From: an uncultured Draconibacterium sp.
Lineage (GTDB): Bacteria; Bacteroidota; Bacteroidia; Bacteroidales; Prolixibacteraceae
Direction of reading: 5' to 3'
Assembly (NCBI RefSeq): GCF_963677155.1
Contig: NZ_OY781884.1
Coordinates: forward strand, 62,001-126,000
Length of the DNA stretch: 64,000 bases
The notes beneath the pieces were generated by a model. The model did no database searches. It was not told the origin of the DNA and saw only the letters and a program-made list of their open reading frames with translations. Shown here one piece after another: positions 54,014-63,111 of the stretch (position 1 is the first letter of the stretch; each line of letters opens with the position of its first letter). A program made the position numbers and the translations under genes.

Positions 54014-56002
54014 CTATTCTAATTGAGCTACCCAACCACCGTCCCGAACAAGCTCAATCTTCAGTATATCTCCCTTTTTTACCTTTCTCATAATTTTCTT
54101 GTAGTCCATCGCCTGAACATTGGCATTCACACCGTCTTTGAAGGCTGTCATCGTATAATTCAATCCCTCATCAAGAAAACTCAAATCCAGGTTCAAACTG
54201 CGCTTTTCAGAATTTGTAATGGCTCCTATATACCACTTGCCTCCACTTTTCTTTGCAACAACAAAATACTCTCCCGCTTTGGCGTCCAGCACCTTTGTTT
54301 CGTCCCAAACAACCGGAACATTCGTAATAAAATCAGTGCATTCTTTTTCCTGGTAATAATAAAATGGATTATCCGCCAACATTTGCAGTCCACTTTCAAA
54401 AACTGTATATAATGCCATTTGATAGACCCGGGTTCCTATACTTACCGGATTTGTCCAGGTTGATTTATAATCTTCAGGATGAACAGACTTCATGGCTCCG
54501 GGTGTAAAATCCATTGGACCAACCACGTTTCGGATAAATGGTAAATAGGCATTGTTCTCAGTCGTCGCGCGTCCTCCCCAAATATTTTGTTCCATACCAA
54601 CTACTCCCTCATAAGACAAGATATTTGGCAAGGCCCGATCCATTCCTGCCGGTTTAAAAGCCCCATGATAATCAACAAAGAGATGGTTTTTTGCTGCTTC
54701 CCGTGCCACCCGCTCATAATAGTCGACCATCCATTGATCGCTACGGTCCATAAAATCAATCTTCACACCGGCAATTCCCCAATCACTATAGGTACTAAAT
54801 AACTCCATATGATTTTCAACTGTTAGCCAAGAGAGCCAAAGAATAATCTTTACATTTTTTGATTGCCCGTATTTGATCAATTCAAACAAATCAATGTTCG
54901 GATTTGGTGTGAATGGATCTTGGGTATCTTGCGACCATCCTTCATCCATAAGAATATATGGGATGCCAAATTTTGAGGCAAATTCAATATAGTATTTATA
55001 AGAATCCGTATTACAGCCCGATTTAAAATCAACACCAAAAAGACGTCGACCATGCCACCATTCCCAAGCCACCTGTCCTGGCTTGATCCAATCTGTGTCT
55101 CCCAATTCATTCGGTCTGGATAGTTTAAATACCATCTCATTCTCGAAGATCTGCCTATCGTCAGTACTGATCATGAAAACCCTCCAGGGAAAAGTACGCT
55201 TGCCCTTTGTTTTAGCAATGTAGTGCGCTTCTTTTTGTATCTTTACACTCCTGTCCCCATCTGCCCCAAATTCCAGAGGGTATTTAGCGAAGGTCCCTTC
55301 CATCGAATTCCCTTCTTTGCCCTTAAGAAACAAACAGGGATATTCGAACAAATCTGCCTCAGAAATCAATATCTTATATCCACCTTTTGCATCAATCAGA
55401 ACAGGCAAGGTGCTTTTTTCAAGACCAGAAAATTCATTGGTTCCTGTCTTTACATAGGAAATTTCGTAAGATGTTTTAAATGATTTTGTTGGAGAAACCA
55501 CTGCGTCAAATGTTTCGGGGAACTGTAAATGAACGTTCTCATTCAAGATTTCCAACGTTTTGTTTCCTTTATCGGTAATGAAGCGATAAGCGATCCCATC
55601 GTTATAAGCCCGAAACTCAACAGAATAATCGCCCTTAAATTTCAATAAAAGAACATTATAGTGGTTATTGATCACTGAGTTACGGAGTGGAATAACCCGA
55701 TGAATGTTTTCGTCTATGGTACTTGTTTTGCTTCCGATAAGCTTTGGCTTTTTACCCAAGGTTTCATCTTCCATTTCCAGTCCTAAAAAACTATTTTCCA
55801 TTAAAACCTGACTTCCAATGCTGATTGAATAATAAATTTTATCTCCCAATTCAACCTTGACCTCTATTTGGTGGTCAGGAGAAATCAATTCGAAGGACGA
55901 AGATTTTGATAGTCCGGGAAAGGCTATCAAAAGAAAAAAGAAAACTAAAAATAGATAATTGTAATATTTATTACCGATTACTAAAAAACTAGTCAATTTC
56001 AT
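54014..56002 (-). CDS. GH97, retaining alpha-galactosidase type
   Basis: 662 residues with a signal or anchor segment (about 14-33). GH97_N beta-sandwich begins FELISPDHQIEVKVELGD. Catalytic barrel: VAWEWWHGRRLFGVDF, YILMDEGWSQD, and IAGVKIDFMDRSDQW, where the Asp (about 416) matches the nucleophile of retaining GH97 enzymes; inverting members have no Asp there. Candidate acid/base Glu lies in LSYEGVVGMEQN. The C-terminal beta domain ends the chain. Retaining GH97 members characterised so far are alpha-galactosidases. Confidence 0.92.
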   Translation of the reverse strand: MKLTSFLVIGNKYYNYLFLVFFFLLIAFPGLSKSSSFELISPDHQIEVKVELGDKIYYSISIGSQVLMENSFLGLEMEDETLGKKPKLIGSKTSTIDENIHRVIPLRNSVINNHYNVLLLKFKGDYSVEFRAYNDGIAYRFITDKGNKTLEILNENVHLQFPETFDAVVSPTKSFKTSYEISYVKTGTNEFSGLEKSTLPVLIDAKGGYKILISEADLFEYPCLFLKGKEGNSMEGTFAKYPLEFGADGDRSVKIQKEAHYIAKTKGKRTFPWRVFMISTDDRQIFENEMVFKLSRPNELGDTDWIKPGQVAWEWWHGRRLFGVDFKSGCNTDSYKYYIEFASKFGIPYILMDEGWSQDTQDPFTPNPNIDLFELIKYGQSKNVKIILWLSWLTVENHMELFSTYSDWGIAGVKIDFMDRSDQWMVDYYERVAREAAKNHLFVDYHGAFKPAGMDRALPNILSYEGVVGMEQNIWGGRATTENNAYLPFIRNVVGPMDFTPGAMKSVHPEDYKSTWTNPVSIGTRVYQMALYTVFESGLQMLADNPFYYYQEKECTDFITNVPVVWDETKVLDAKAGEYFVVAKKSGGKWYIGAITNSEKRSLNLDLSFLDEGLNYTMTAFKDGVNANVQAMDYKKIMRKVKKGDILKIELVRDGGWVAQLE

Positions 56003-56056
56003 TATTCAATACTAAAACATTTAAATAGAATTGTTCCCAGTTTTTTTTGTCAGGAG

Positions 56057-56215
56057 CTAATACTGGATATTTACCTGAGTTTCTTGCTGAGCAAAGGTGA
56101 CAGCAAAACAACTCATAAATAATAAAAATAAAAGCAGAACCTTAGCGCTACATCTATTTTTAGCTTCTTTATCAAAAATCAATTGGCTGTCTAAATCTAT
56201 TCTTTTTATAAACAT
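56057..56215 (-). pseudogene. Remnant: N-terminus of an exported protein
   Basis: ATG 56215 opens 52 codons that encode a basic start, a hydrophobic run (VLLLFLLFMSCFAVTFAQ) and a signal peptidase-type end followed by QETQVNIQY and TAG at 56057. The long basic lead and the QQ after cleavage resemble SusC N-termini. Nothing follows in frame. It is probably what is left of a deleted exported gene in the 300-bp gap between GH97 and the beta-helix enzyme. Confidence 0.5.
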
Positions 56216-56302
56216 CGTTCTATTCTGATTAAGGTGTTATTATTTTTCCGTTCCATTCTCTCAAAACAATCAGCGATTAAAATTCACCCCATGTTTTATT
56301 CC

Positions 56303-57748
56303 TTACTTTTTTAACCCATTGAGGTCTGAAGTGATAGTAATCGTCCCTTTCCCGGGATTTACTTTGGCAGAAAAATCACTACTTGTTTCTATGTTACTTG
56401 AAGTATTCAGGTGAATAATTTTATTGTCAACAGTATTGTCGAGCAAAGTCATTTGCCCTTTGGTATTGAAAACCGTTCCGTAAATATTGATTGCAGTTGG
56501 AAAGTAATCCGGCATTGCCTTGTTGGAGCGGAATTTTATGCCACCATTCTTCAAACTTGAGTTGCAGATCGTGATCGCATCAATTGGGGTATCCACACCC
56601 AGGAATTCCTTTGTGCCATCATGCAGCACCCTGATATTGTCAAAAACCAACTGCTTCTGCATAGGGATCTCAGCTCCCGGGTAATACGAACGGCTCCAAA
56701 TACCGTTGTCAAAGTGAATGGAAAAACCTACCCGGGGCTTTTCCAGATAGATGTCCCTGAAGGTCACGTTTCTGACCCCGGCAACATGCTCGTCGCCTTT
56801 TTGCACCATCACCCATTTGATCCCATCCAAAACTTTTGTCCCTTCGGTATGTGTGGGGCGTGTCTCAGAAGTATATTCTTTTCCGTCCGGTTTGCCATTT
56901 GGCATAATCCCGTCAACCCTGTAGATCCTGCCATTCGACACCACAGCATCTGCATTCTGAACTTTCATGTCTTTGTGCCAATCGATCCAGCCACCAGCCA
57001 GTATCCGGCAGAAAAAACCAACCAACTTTTGGTCACCGCTAAGATCATAGCAGTTTTTAACCACTCCGTTCTCAATCCAGCCCAATTCAGGATTTGAGGT
57101 GGCATAGTCATGTGCATTCAGGGCAATGGCGTCGTCAACGGTTTCAATCACCGCATTGGAGATGGTAAACCGGTTTCCGCGCCCCAAATGGATCCCGTCC
57201 TTGGTACCTTTAAGAATAACATTGTCGATAACCATGTCTTCAAACGTACAAACATGGATCCCAAACTGGGGGTTTTCAATGTCAGAACACCTGAACCCCT
57301 CGATCTTCAGGTCTTTAATATAAAAAAAAGCAATTTGTCCCCGCAGGCCAAATACTTCATCAAACGCTTTGAGCACATGGTTCACACTTACGTTCAATCC
57401 TTTTATGACGATGTGTTCATCATATGTTCTGGTCAGAGCTCCCTTGTTTAAAAGAACATGGGTAAAAGGCCCGGCCTCGTCCACTTTCTTCAGGATGACT
57501 CCGTTGCCAAACTCCAGGGTAGTGTTGCTCCCAACATAAGTTGTTCCGGCCACTTTGTAGGTTCCCGGTTGGCTCACGATTATTGTCCCTCCCTGGTCGA
57601 CCGCTTTTTGCAATGCTTTCACGTTTTCAACGCCTGTGGCATTTGGCGAGAATCCAAAATCTGCCGCATTTGTGCCCCCCGGTTTTTGGGCAGCTATCGA
57701 CAAACATGATGTAATAAATGCAGCAAAAACTAAAAGTCTTAAAATCAT
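56303..57748 (-). CDS. Secreted parallel beta-helix glycosidase (GH28-like)
   Basis: About 481 residues from ATG 57748; the earlier frame start lacks signal character. Signal peptide MILRLLVFAAFITSCLSIAA. The right-handed beta-helix begins NAADFGFSPNATGVENVKAL, the usual pectate-lyase/GH28 entry, with coils including GTKDGIHLGRGNRFTISN and ETVDDAIALNAHDY, whose Asp residues could be catalytic. It lacks a perfect polygalacturonase NTD/GHG set, so GH28 versus another beta-helix glycosidase family remains open. Confidence 0.75.
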   Translation of the reverse strand: MILRLLVFAAFITSCLSIAAQKPGGTNAADFGFSPNATGVENVKALQKAVDQGGTIIVSQPGTYKVAGTTYVGSNTTLEFGNGVILKKVDEAGPFTHVLLNKGALTRTYDEHIVIKGLNVSVNHVLKAFDEVFGLRGQIAFFYIKDLKIEGFRCSDIENPQFGIHVCTFEDMVIDNVILKGTKDGIHLGRGNRFTISNAVIETVDDAIALNAHDYATSNPELGWIENGVVKNCYDLSGDQKLVGFFCRILAGGWIDWHKDMKVQNADAVVSNGRIYRVDGIMPNGKPDGKEYTSETRPTHTEGTKVLDGIKWVMVQKGDEHVAGVRNVTFRDIYLEKPRVGFSIHFDNGIWSRSYYPGAEIPMQKQLVFDNIRVLHDGTKEFLGVDTPIDAITICNSSLKNGGIKFRSNKAMPDYFPTAINIYGTVFNTKGQMTLLDNTVDNKIIHLNTSSNIETSSDFSAKVNPGKGTITITSDLNGLKK

Positions 57749-57853
57749 TGTTGTATAAATCTTATTTAGAAAATTATATTGCATTATTTAATTCGTATAG
57801 CTTAAAATACAAATTATCCAAAACTTCCTTTTCATAAAGCCTGGTAGCAAAAT

Positions 57854-59209
57854 CTATTTAAATAGATCCGCCCTCCTGCAAACATTCACAAATGCTGAAG
57901 CAGACCATAATTGACTTCCTGAGCCCATTGGGTTTTTAGTAAACCAGTTTACTACCTCGTGAAACGAGCCATCTTTAACGCAGGTACGAGCCAACAGTGC
58001 AGCGTTAAATGATGTATAATCCTTACCCTCGGCTATTTCTTTTGCCCAGAGAAAAAAAGTGTCAACAAAAGGCCAGGCTGTATTGTTGTGATAGCTTGCT
58101 TTACCCGGATAGAAAGGATAGAACAGTGGAACACCTGCCCAGGATACAGGATAGCCGGCGATGGCTTTTAATGCATCATCACCTTCAACGATACCGGTTA
58201 CAACTGCTAATGCAGCCCCAAAAGCATCACGCCTTTGTTCCAGTTCTCCATTAGTATGTTTAAAATAAGCAAACGTGCTGTCTTCAAAACGAAGGTTACT
58301 AACAATAGCCTGTTTTAGTTTTTTTGCTTTTTGCAGCCATTCTGAAGCTTCTTCTGGTTTATTTAGCTTCTTTGCTGCTGAAGCCATTGACAGCAGACCT
58401 TTATAGTACAAACAATTTGTTGACGTCGATTTGATCATCACACACTCTTCAACAGAAAAATCCTGTGGATAACCTGATGCTTTTCTCTCCATGAAATGGA
58501 TATCAATAAATGAGGCCTGTCCCCTGTAAAGTCCGTCAGTAGGATCAAAAAAAGGATCATATAGCTTATCAAAACAGTTCTTTCCATTGTCATAGATCCA
58601 CTGCCAATCAGCCAATTCAGGATGCTTTTCAAACAAGTCCATAGCTGCCCATAGCCATACTACATCATCGGTCCTGCGCGTATAACAATTTGTTCGGTAT
58701 TTTTTAAGAAATTCCTTTTCTGAAAGTGAATCCTGTACCCAATTGCCTGACAGCCCATGGATCATATGGCCTTCAGATACCCTCAACCCGAGACCGAGAC
58801 GCAAGTTACGGGTAACTTTCAGTGAATTTAAAATTTTACGGGGATAAAGAGAATTAACACCCAGTATCCCTGAGTAACTGATATCACGCGTATATATGCG
58901 TAAACCGAAATTTTGACCTGCACCAAAGTACTCCCCGTCCTCCGTTTTAATAATATTTGACTCAATATTTTCCAATGCTATATTCCACAAACGATCAGTC
59001 ATTTTATTGGCACCGGTTAAACTGGTATTATTAACGGGACGACAACCCGGCAAGCTATCCACATAAATAACTCTTAATGAATCTTTTATGCATTCCTTAT
59101 CTAATGTGAGCTTATCTGATCGATATTCAAATTTCAATTTTTCATTACAACCTGAAACGAAAAAAAGCGACACTGATATTAGTAAAAACTGTAAATATTG
59201 CCTCATCAT
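57854..59209 (-). CDS. (alpha/alpha)6-barrel glycosidase-like lipoprotein
   Basis: 451 residues. Lipoprotein signal (FLLISVSLFFVSGCNE). The six-hairpin fold appears in LRIYTRDISYSGILGVNSLY, TDDVVWLWAAMDLFEKHP, DPTDGLYRGQASFIDIHF and KNPMGSGSQLWSASAFVNV, which resemble glycogen-debranching/GH63-type barrels. Asp in YTRDISY and the WSAS segment are probable active-site features. No exact GH family can be assigned. It is oriented with, and 38 bp downstream of, the short ORF at 59247. Confidence 0.7.
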   Translation of the reverse strand: MMRQYLQFLLISVSLFFVSGCNEKLKFEYRSDKLTLDKECIKDSLRVIYVDSLPGCRPVNNTSLTGANKMTDRLWNIALENIESNIIKTEDGEYFGAGQNFGLRIYTRDISYSGILGVNSLYPRKILNSLKVTRNLRLGLGLRVSEGHMIHGLSGNWVQDSLSEKEFLKKYRTNCYTRRTDDVVWLWAAMDLFEKHPELADWQWIYDNGKNCFDKLYDPFFDPTDGLYRGQASFIDIHFMERKASGYPQDFSVEECVMIKSTSTNCLYYKGLLSMASAAKKLNKPEEASEWLQKAKKLKQAIVSNLRFEDSTFAYFKHTNGELEQRRDAFGAALAVVTGIVEGDDALKAIAGYPVSWAGVPLFYPFYPGKASYHNNTAWPFVDTFFLWAKEIAEGKDYTSFNAALLARTCVKDGSFHEVVNWFTKNPMGSGSQLWSASAFVNVCRRADLFK

Positions 59210-59246
59210 GTTAAATTGACTTTAGTACTATTGGTGGAAAATTCTC

Positions 59247-59429
59247 TCAAATGCATCGTTTCTTAGGTTGGTTATAGTTATCCCGCACGGTCCTGCTTTT
59301 CCCTTCCACGATTAACACAAGCTGGTGATTTTCATCGGGGCTGGACAAATGAACCTCGTCATTCATCTGACATAAAAAAAGCAGGAATGAAAATAAGATT
59401 AGCGGTAAATATTCCATCATTATCATCAT
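59247..59429 (-). pseudogene. GH97 N-terminal remnant, coupled to the GH36-like gene
   Basis: 60 codons. A hydrophobic start (YLPLILFSFLLFLCQM) is followed by EVHLSSPDENHQLVLIVEGK, the typical opening of a GH97_N domain. The frame then ends. Its ATG overlaps the stop of the GH36-like gene (ATGA), so it would be co-translated. It is most likely the stub of a deleted GH97 gene. Confidence 0.5.
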
Positions 59430-61501
59430 AAGTTGTCATACTTTAAAAAGAGAAAACCTGGTGTTTCCGGAATTGTAAAATTGACCTCGCTTCTTTCATT
59501 TAAAATGATTTGACACTTTTTATTGGTCAAAATATCAGTTAGTTGCAATTTAGTCCCTGGCTCAAAAAAATGCAGTGAGATTTGCGCACTCTTTTTCTGA
59601 TTATTTAACTCCCGAAATACAGTTAAATAACCATTTCCTGTTTCCGGATTGTAATTCTGAAACCCCGTCCAGCTTTTATTGTCAGGTTTATCACCAATAG
59701 CAAAAACATAGCCTTTGTACATTTCAGCCCGCTCTGCTTTGTACTTTGCTATAATCGGTTTCAGTTCAGCCCTTGCCTCCGGTGACAGGAATTGCAGTTC
59801 TGTAAAAAATATAGGGCTTGCCATCAATATAATGGCAAAATTATAGGCATGTGTGTATTTCAGTGCGTCAGTAATTGCCTCCGGTCGTGTCAGGTCTTTG
59901 TTCTGGTATGTTACCTGTACTTTGTTCAGATTCATATAGCTGGCCAGTTCCCAGGCATCTCGTAACACTTGCCATGGTTCGTACTGTACATTTGGTCGAA
60001 CAGTGTATGCTTTACGGTTGGCGAGATACAGATTCCCACATTCGCGGCCAAAGTAAAATCCCATGCGTGGGTCTTTTTCAGTAACATCCCAGTTAACAAC
60101 TGCACTGTGTCCCGAATAGTTGATAAGATCCCTTGCCTTGTAATACAAATGATCCAGCGCTTCCTTTTTGTTTAGAAAGGCAAAATCCAGTTTAAAAGAT
60201 TTAAAATCGCCATTGTCATAATTGGTTTTCAAAGTACTCAAAGGAGCAGTCCAGGCATTCCACAGTCCAAGTTTTATTCCGGCATCTTTTGCTTTTTCCC
60301 GTACCTTGCCAAATCCGGTCGGATACACATCATAAGTTTCAGGCATGCTTGTTCCATCCATAAGTTTTGGCAAAGCACCTTTCTTATAAGGTTTTGTTGG
60401 CCCTGTTTTAGCTGGCAACCAGCTATTTTCCCCATTCCTTATTTGCCATCCGTCATCAATCTGGAGCATGTCAACACCAAGCTCGGCACAAGCTTCTATT
60501 TCTCTTAAAACGTTTTCTTCCCTTGCCTTATAGGTACACTGGTCAAAAGCGTCTTCAGAGCCCCAGGTATTGGCCATGATGAAAATATCCCTGTCAGGGT
60601 GTACCGGGTATCTGAGCCTGTCGAATTGCTTAAGTGCCAAACCGGCTTCGTCTTCCCCTCCCTGGTACAAAATCATCCAATTCGCCCAGCAAAACTTATA
60701 TTCTTTATCCGTGATATCATAGTACCTAATCCCTAATCCATTCACCAGCAAACTATTTTTTTTACGTTCAAATCCTCCTGTCTCCAGTTCGCTAACCATA
60801 TGCGTATGTTTGTGCGATTCTTTAATCAGGATAAGCCCATTTGTCTCATTGGAGGCAATAAGCCCGTTTGTGATATCTGAACTTCCATTTTCAGGGACAT
60901 CTTCTTTCGTTAAAATTTCATAGGGTTCAATATCCGCTTTTAATCCGCCATAATAACCAAATGCCGTGACTTTTGATGGTATTTTGCTCAATACAACTGT
61001 TTCGGAAACTCCCGGCTCAATATGCTCCCCTACCTGTTTATTTCCTTTTGTGGTTTTTAACCACAACTGGGTGCGCAAACCAGAGGTACCCGGATATGCC
61101 CAAATGACATATTTCACCTGTAACTTTTCATATTCAATTTCGGCTTCAACAGTCAGATGTTCACTGGTAAAATGTTCGTCATCGTCCCGGAAGGCATTCA
61201 ATGAAACCAATTTACCTTCACCTAAATCCCCTAGATCCCAGTCTGCCGACTGACCTGAATTTGTTGCGATAATTTCTCCTGATGAATTAACAATTTGTGT
61301 TGTTGCGAATCCCCTTCCTGTCCAGCGCCAGGTACGTTCTACTTTCCCCGTTGAAACAATCAACTGGTTACTTGTAGTATAAGCTTTCGTGTTTTTAAAA
61401 GACGTATTTAGCTTTGGTAAATCTGATGCTAATATACTTGCAGGGGCAAAAGCAACGACCAATACAACTATTTTTATCAAACTTAAAATATAACTTTTCA
61501 T
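59426..61501 (-). CDS. GH36-like alpha-galactosidase, second copy type
   Basis: 691 residues with a signal peptide (IVVLVVAFAPASILAS). N-terminal beta-sandwich; clan GH-D barrel with MANTWGSEDAFDQCTYKARE, GVDMLQIDDGWQIRNGENSW, IKLGLWNAWTAP, the nucleophile region FKSFKLDFAFLNKKE and VVNWDVTEKDPRMGFYFGRE. It shares the plan of the gene at 45594 but is only distantly similar. The C-terminal beta domain ends TPGFLFLKYDNL. Together with GH97, three candidate alpha-galactosidases are present. Confidence 0.85.
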   Translation of the reverse strand: MKSYILSLIKIVVLVVAFAPASILASDLPKLNTSFKNTKAYTTSNQLIVSTGKVERTWRWTGRGFATTQIVNSSGEIIATNSGQSADWDLGDLGEGKLVSLNAFRDDDEHFTSEHLTVEAEIEYEKLQVKYVIWAYPGTSGLRTQLWLKTTKGNKQVGEHIEPGVSETVVLSKIPSKVTAFGYYGGLKADIEPYEILTKEDVPENGSSDITNGLIASNETNGLILIKESHKHTHMVSELETGGFERKKNSLLVNGLGIRYYDITDKEYKFCWANWMILYQGGEDEAGLALKQFDRLRYPVHPDRDIFIMANTWGSEDAFDQCTYKAREENVLREIEACAELGVDMLQIDDGWQIRNGENSWLPAKTGPTKPYKKGALPKLMDGTSMPETYDVYPTGFGKVREKAKDAGIKLGLWNAWTAPLSTLKTNYDNGDFKSFKLDFAFLNKKEALDHLYYKARDLINYSGHSAVVNWDVTEKDPRMGFYFGRECGNLYLANRKAYTVRPNVQYEPWQVLRDAWELASYMNLNKVQVTYQNKDLTRPEAITDALKYTHAYNFAIILMASPIFFTELQFLSPEARAELKPIIAKYKAERAEMYKGYVFAIGDKPDNKSWTGFQNYNPETGNGYLTVFRELNNQKKSAQISLHFFEPGTKLQLTDILTNKKCQIILNERSEVNFTIPETPGFLFLKYDNL

Positions 61502-61577
61502 TGTTTACAATTTTAACTTTCAAACTCCTAATTTAAAGTATAAGGAACCTGAGTAGCAGTTTCTTTCCGCCATTCTT

Positions 61578-62969
61578 TTAATAGTTCAACAGCACAGATT
61601 CTACTTTCTTAATAATTTCAGGGTGCTGATCTGCAATATTGTGCTCTTCTCCTAAATCGGTGCTTAAATCGTAAAGTTCTATCTCCCCCGGAAGACTTTG
61701 CTCATTTGAAGATCCTGGATAATTAATCACTGCTTTCCAATCTCCTAACCGGATTGCTTTCCCTTTAACGAATTGATGATTTCCCTGCCGGAATTCCCAG
61801 TACAAATAGTTATGTTCTTCCTGCCCGCTTTCGCCTTTTAATGTAGGAAGAAATGAGATTCCATTGGTTTGCACGGGTTTTTCCTGGTCAATAATATCTG
61901 CCATCGTAGGAAGCATATCCCAAAAAGCGCTTGGCAAATCAGAGCTTGTCCCCTGCTTAATTACATTTGGCCAACGGGCTAAAAACGGTGCCCTTAACCC
62001 TCCTTCATACATATCGCGTTTGTGCCCTCTTAACGGGCCATTGGAATCCCAGTATTCCGGGTCATGCCCTCCTTCGTGATGAGAACCATTATCGCTTGAA
62101 AACATGACCAGAGTATTATCATCAATTCCCATTTGCTTTAAAAGCGACAGTAATTCTCCAACCTGATCATCCAGATGTTCCATCATGGCACCAAAACCCG
62201 CAATTGGATTTTGTACAGGCGGACAAACCTCTCCCGGACCGGCGCCATATCTGCCAATTTTATCATCAAATTGAGGTAATTTCTTTCGCCATTTTTCATG
62301 CAGTTCTTTTGGGGCGTGCATGGCAGCATGTGGTATTGCAGTTGGGATATAACAGAAAAACGGCTTATTTTCCTTTACACTCTCCCTGATAAAATTAAAA
62401 GCATCCTCCATGATGAAATCGTGCACATAAGTTCCGGAATCCAAAGGAATCTCCTGACCATCCCTAACAATAGACGACGGATAATAGGTATGCGCAATCG
62501 TCTGGCTTTTCCAGCCGGTAAAGTGGTCAAAACCATGAGTTAAAGGATTCTCCTCTCCTTCGTTACTCGTTATTCCCAGTCCCCATTTGCCAAAAGCCCC
62601 GGTTGCGTAGCCGGCATTTTTAAATAAGCGGGGTAAAGTTACCATGGTTGAGTCCAGTGCCCCCATTTTCTCGGTTGGCATATTTCCCCTGCAATGAACA
62701 TGGCCGGGAGCCTGACCTGTCATTAATACCGCCCTTGATGGGGAACAAACTGTATTTCCGGAATAATGATTGGTAAAGAGCATACCTTCATTTGCAAGCC
62801 GATCGATATTGGGAGTTGATAGTTTCTTTTGTCCATAACAGGACAAATCACCATACCCCAGATCATCGGTAAGGATATAAATAACATTTGGAGAATTTGT
62901 CTTTTCTTGTTTGCAGGAGTAGAAAAATATGAAAAAGCCGAAAAGAATAAATAGGGAAAAATACCTCAT
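61578..62969 (-). CDS. S1-family sulfatase lipoprotein
   Basis: 463 residues from ATG 62969 (MRYFSLFILFGFFIFFYSCK, lipoprotein Cys); the ATG 15 codons upstream gives no good signal. The sulfatase signature CSPSRAVLMTG carries the Cys converted to formylglycine (CxPxR). Metal ligands lie in ILTDDLGYGDLSCYG and FSSDNGSHHEGGHD; GPLRGHKRDMYEGGLRAPF is the family middle motif. It removes sulfate esters from the glycan. A maturase (anaerobic or FGE type) must be encoded elsewhere. Sulfatase in this locus implies a sulfated substrate. Confidence 0.95.
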   Translation of the reverse strand: MRYFSLFILFGFFIFFYSCKQEKTNSPNVIYILTDDLGYGDLSCYGQKKLSTPNIDRLANEGMLFTNHYSGNTVCSPSRAVLMTGQAPGHVHCRGNMPTEKMGALDSTMVTLPRLFKNAGYATGAFGKWGLGITSNEGEENPLTHGFDHFTGWKSQTIAHTYYPSSIVRDGQEIPLDSGTYVHDFIMEDAFNFIRESVKENKPFFCYIPTAIPHAAMHAPKELHEKWRKKLPQFDDKIGRYGAGPGEVCPPVQNPIAGFGAMMEHLDDQVGELLSLLKQMGIDDNTLVMFSSDNGSHHEGGHDPEYWDSNGPLRGHKRDMYEGGLRAPFLARWPNVIKQGTSSDLPSAFWDMLPTMADIIDQEKPVQTNGISFLPTLKGESGQEEHNYLYWEFRQGNHQFVKGKAIRLGDWKAVINYPGSSNEQSLPGEIELYDLSTDLGEEHNIADQHPEIIKKVESVLLNY

Positions 62970-63111
62970 GAGATCTTTTTGTAATTTATTATTAATGAAT
63001 GGTATTCTTAACATTAAAAGATGCAGCTTATATCGGTTTTATAGCTTCGTTTAATCTATAAATCAATAGGACTTCATATGAAGTCCTATTGATTTCATTT
63101 TAAGAATAATT

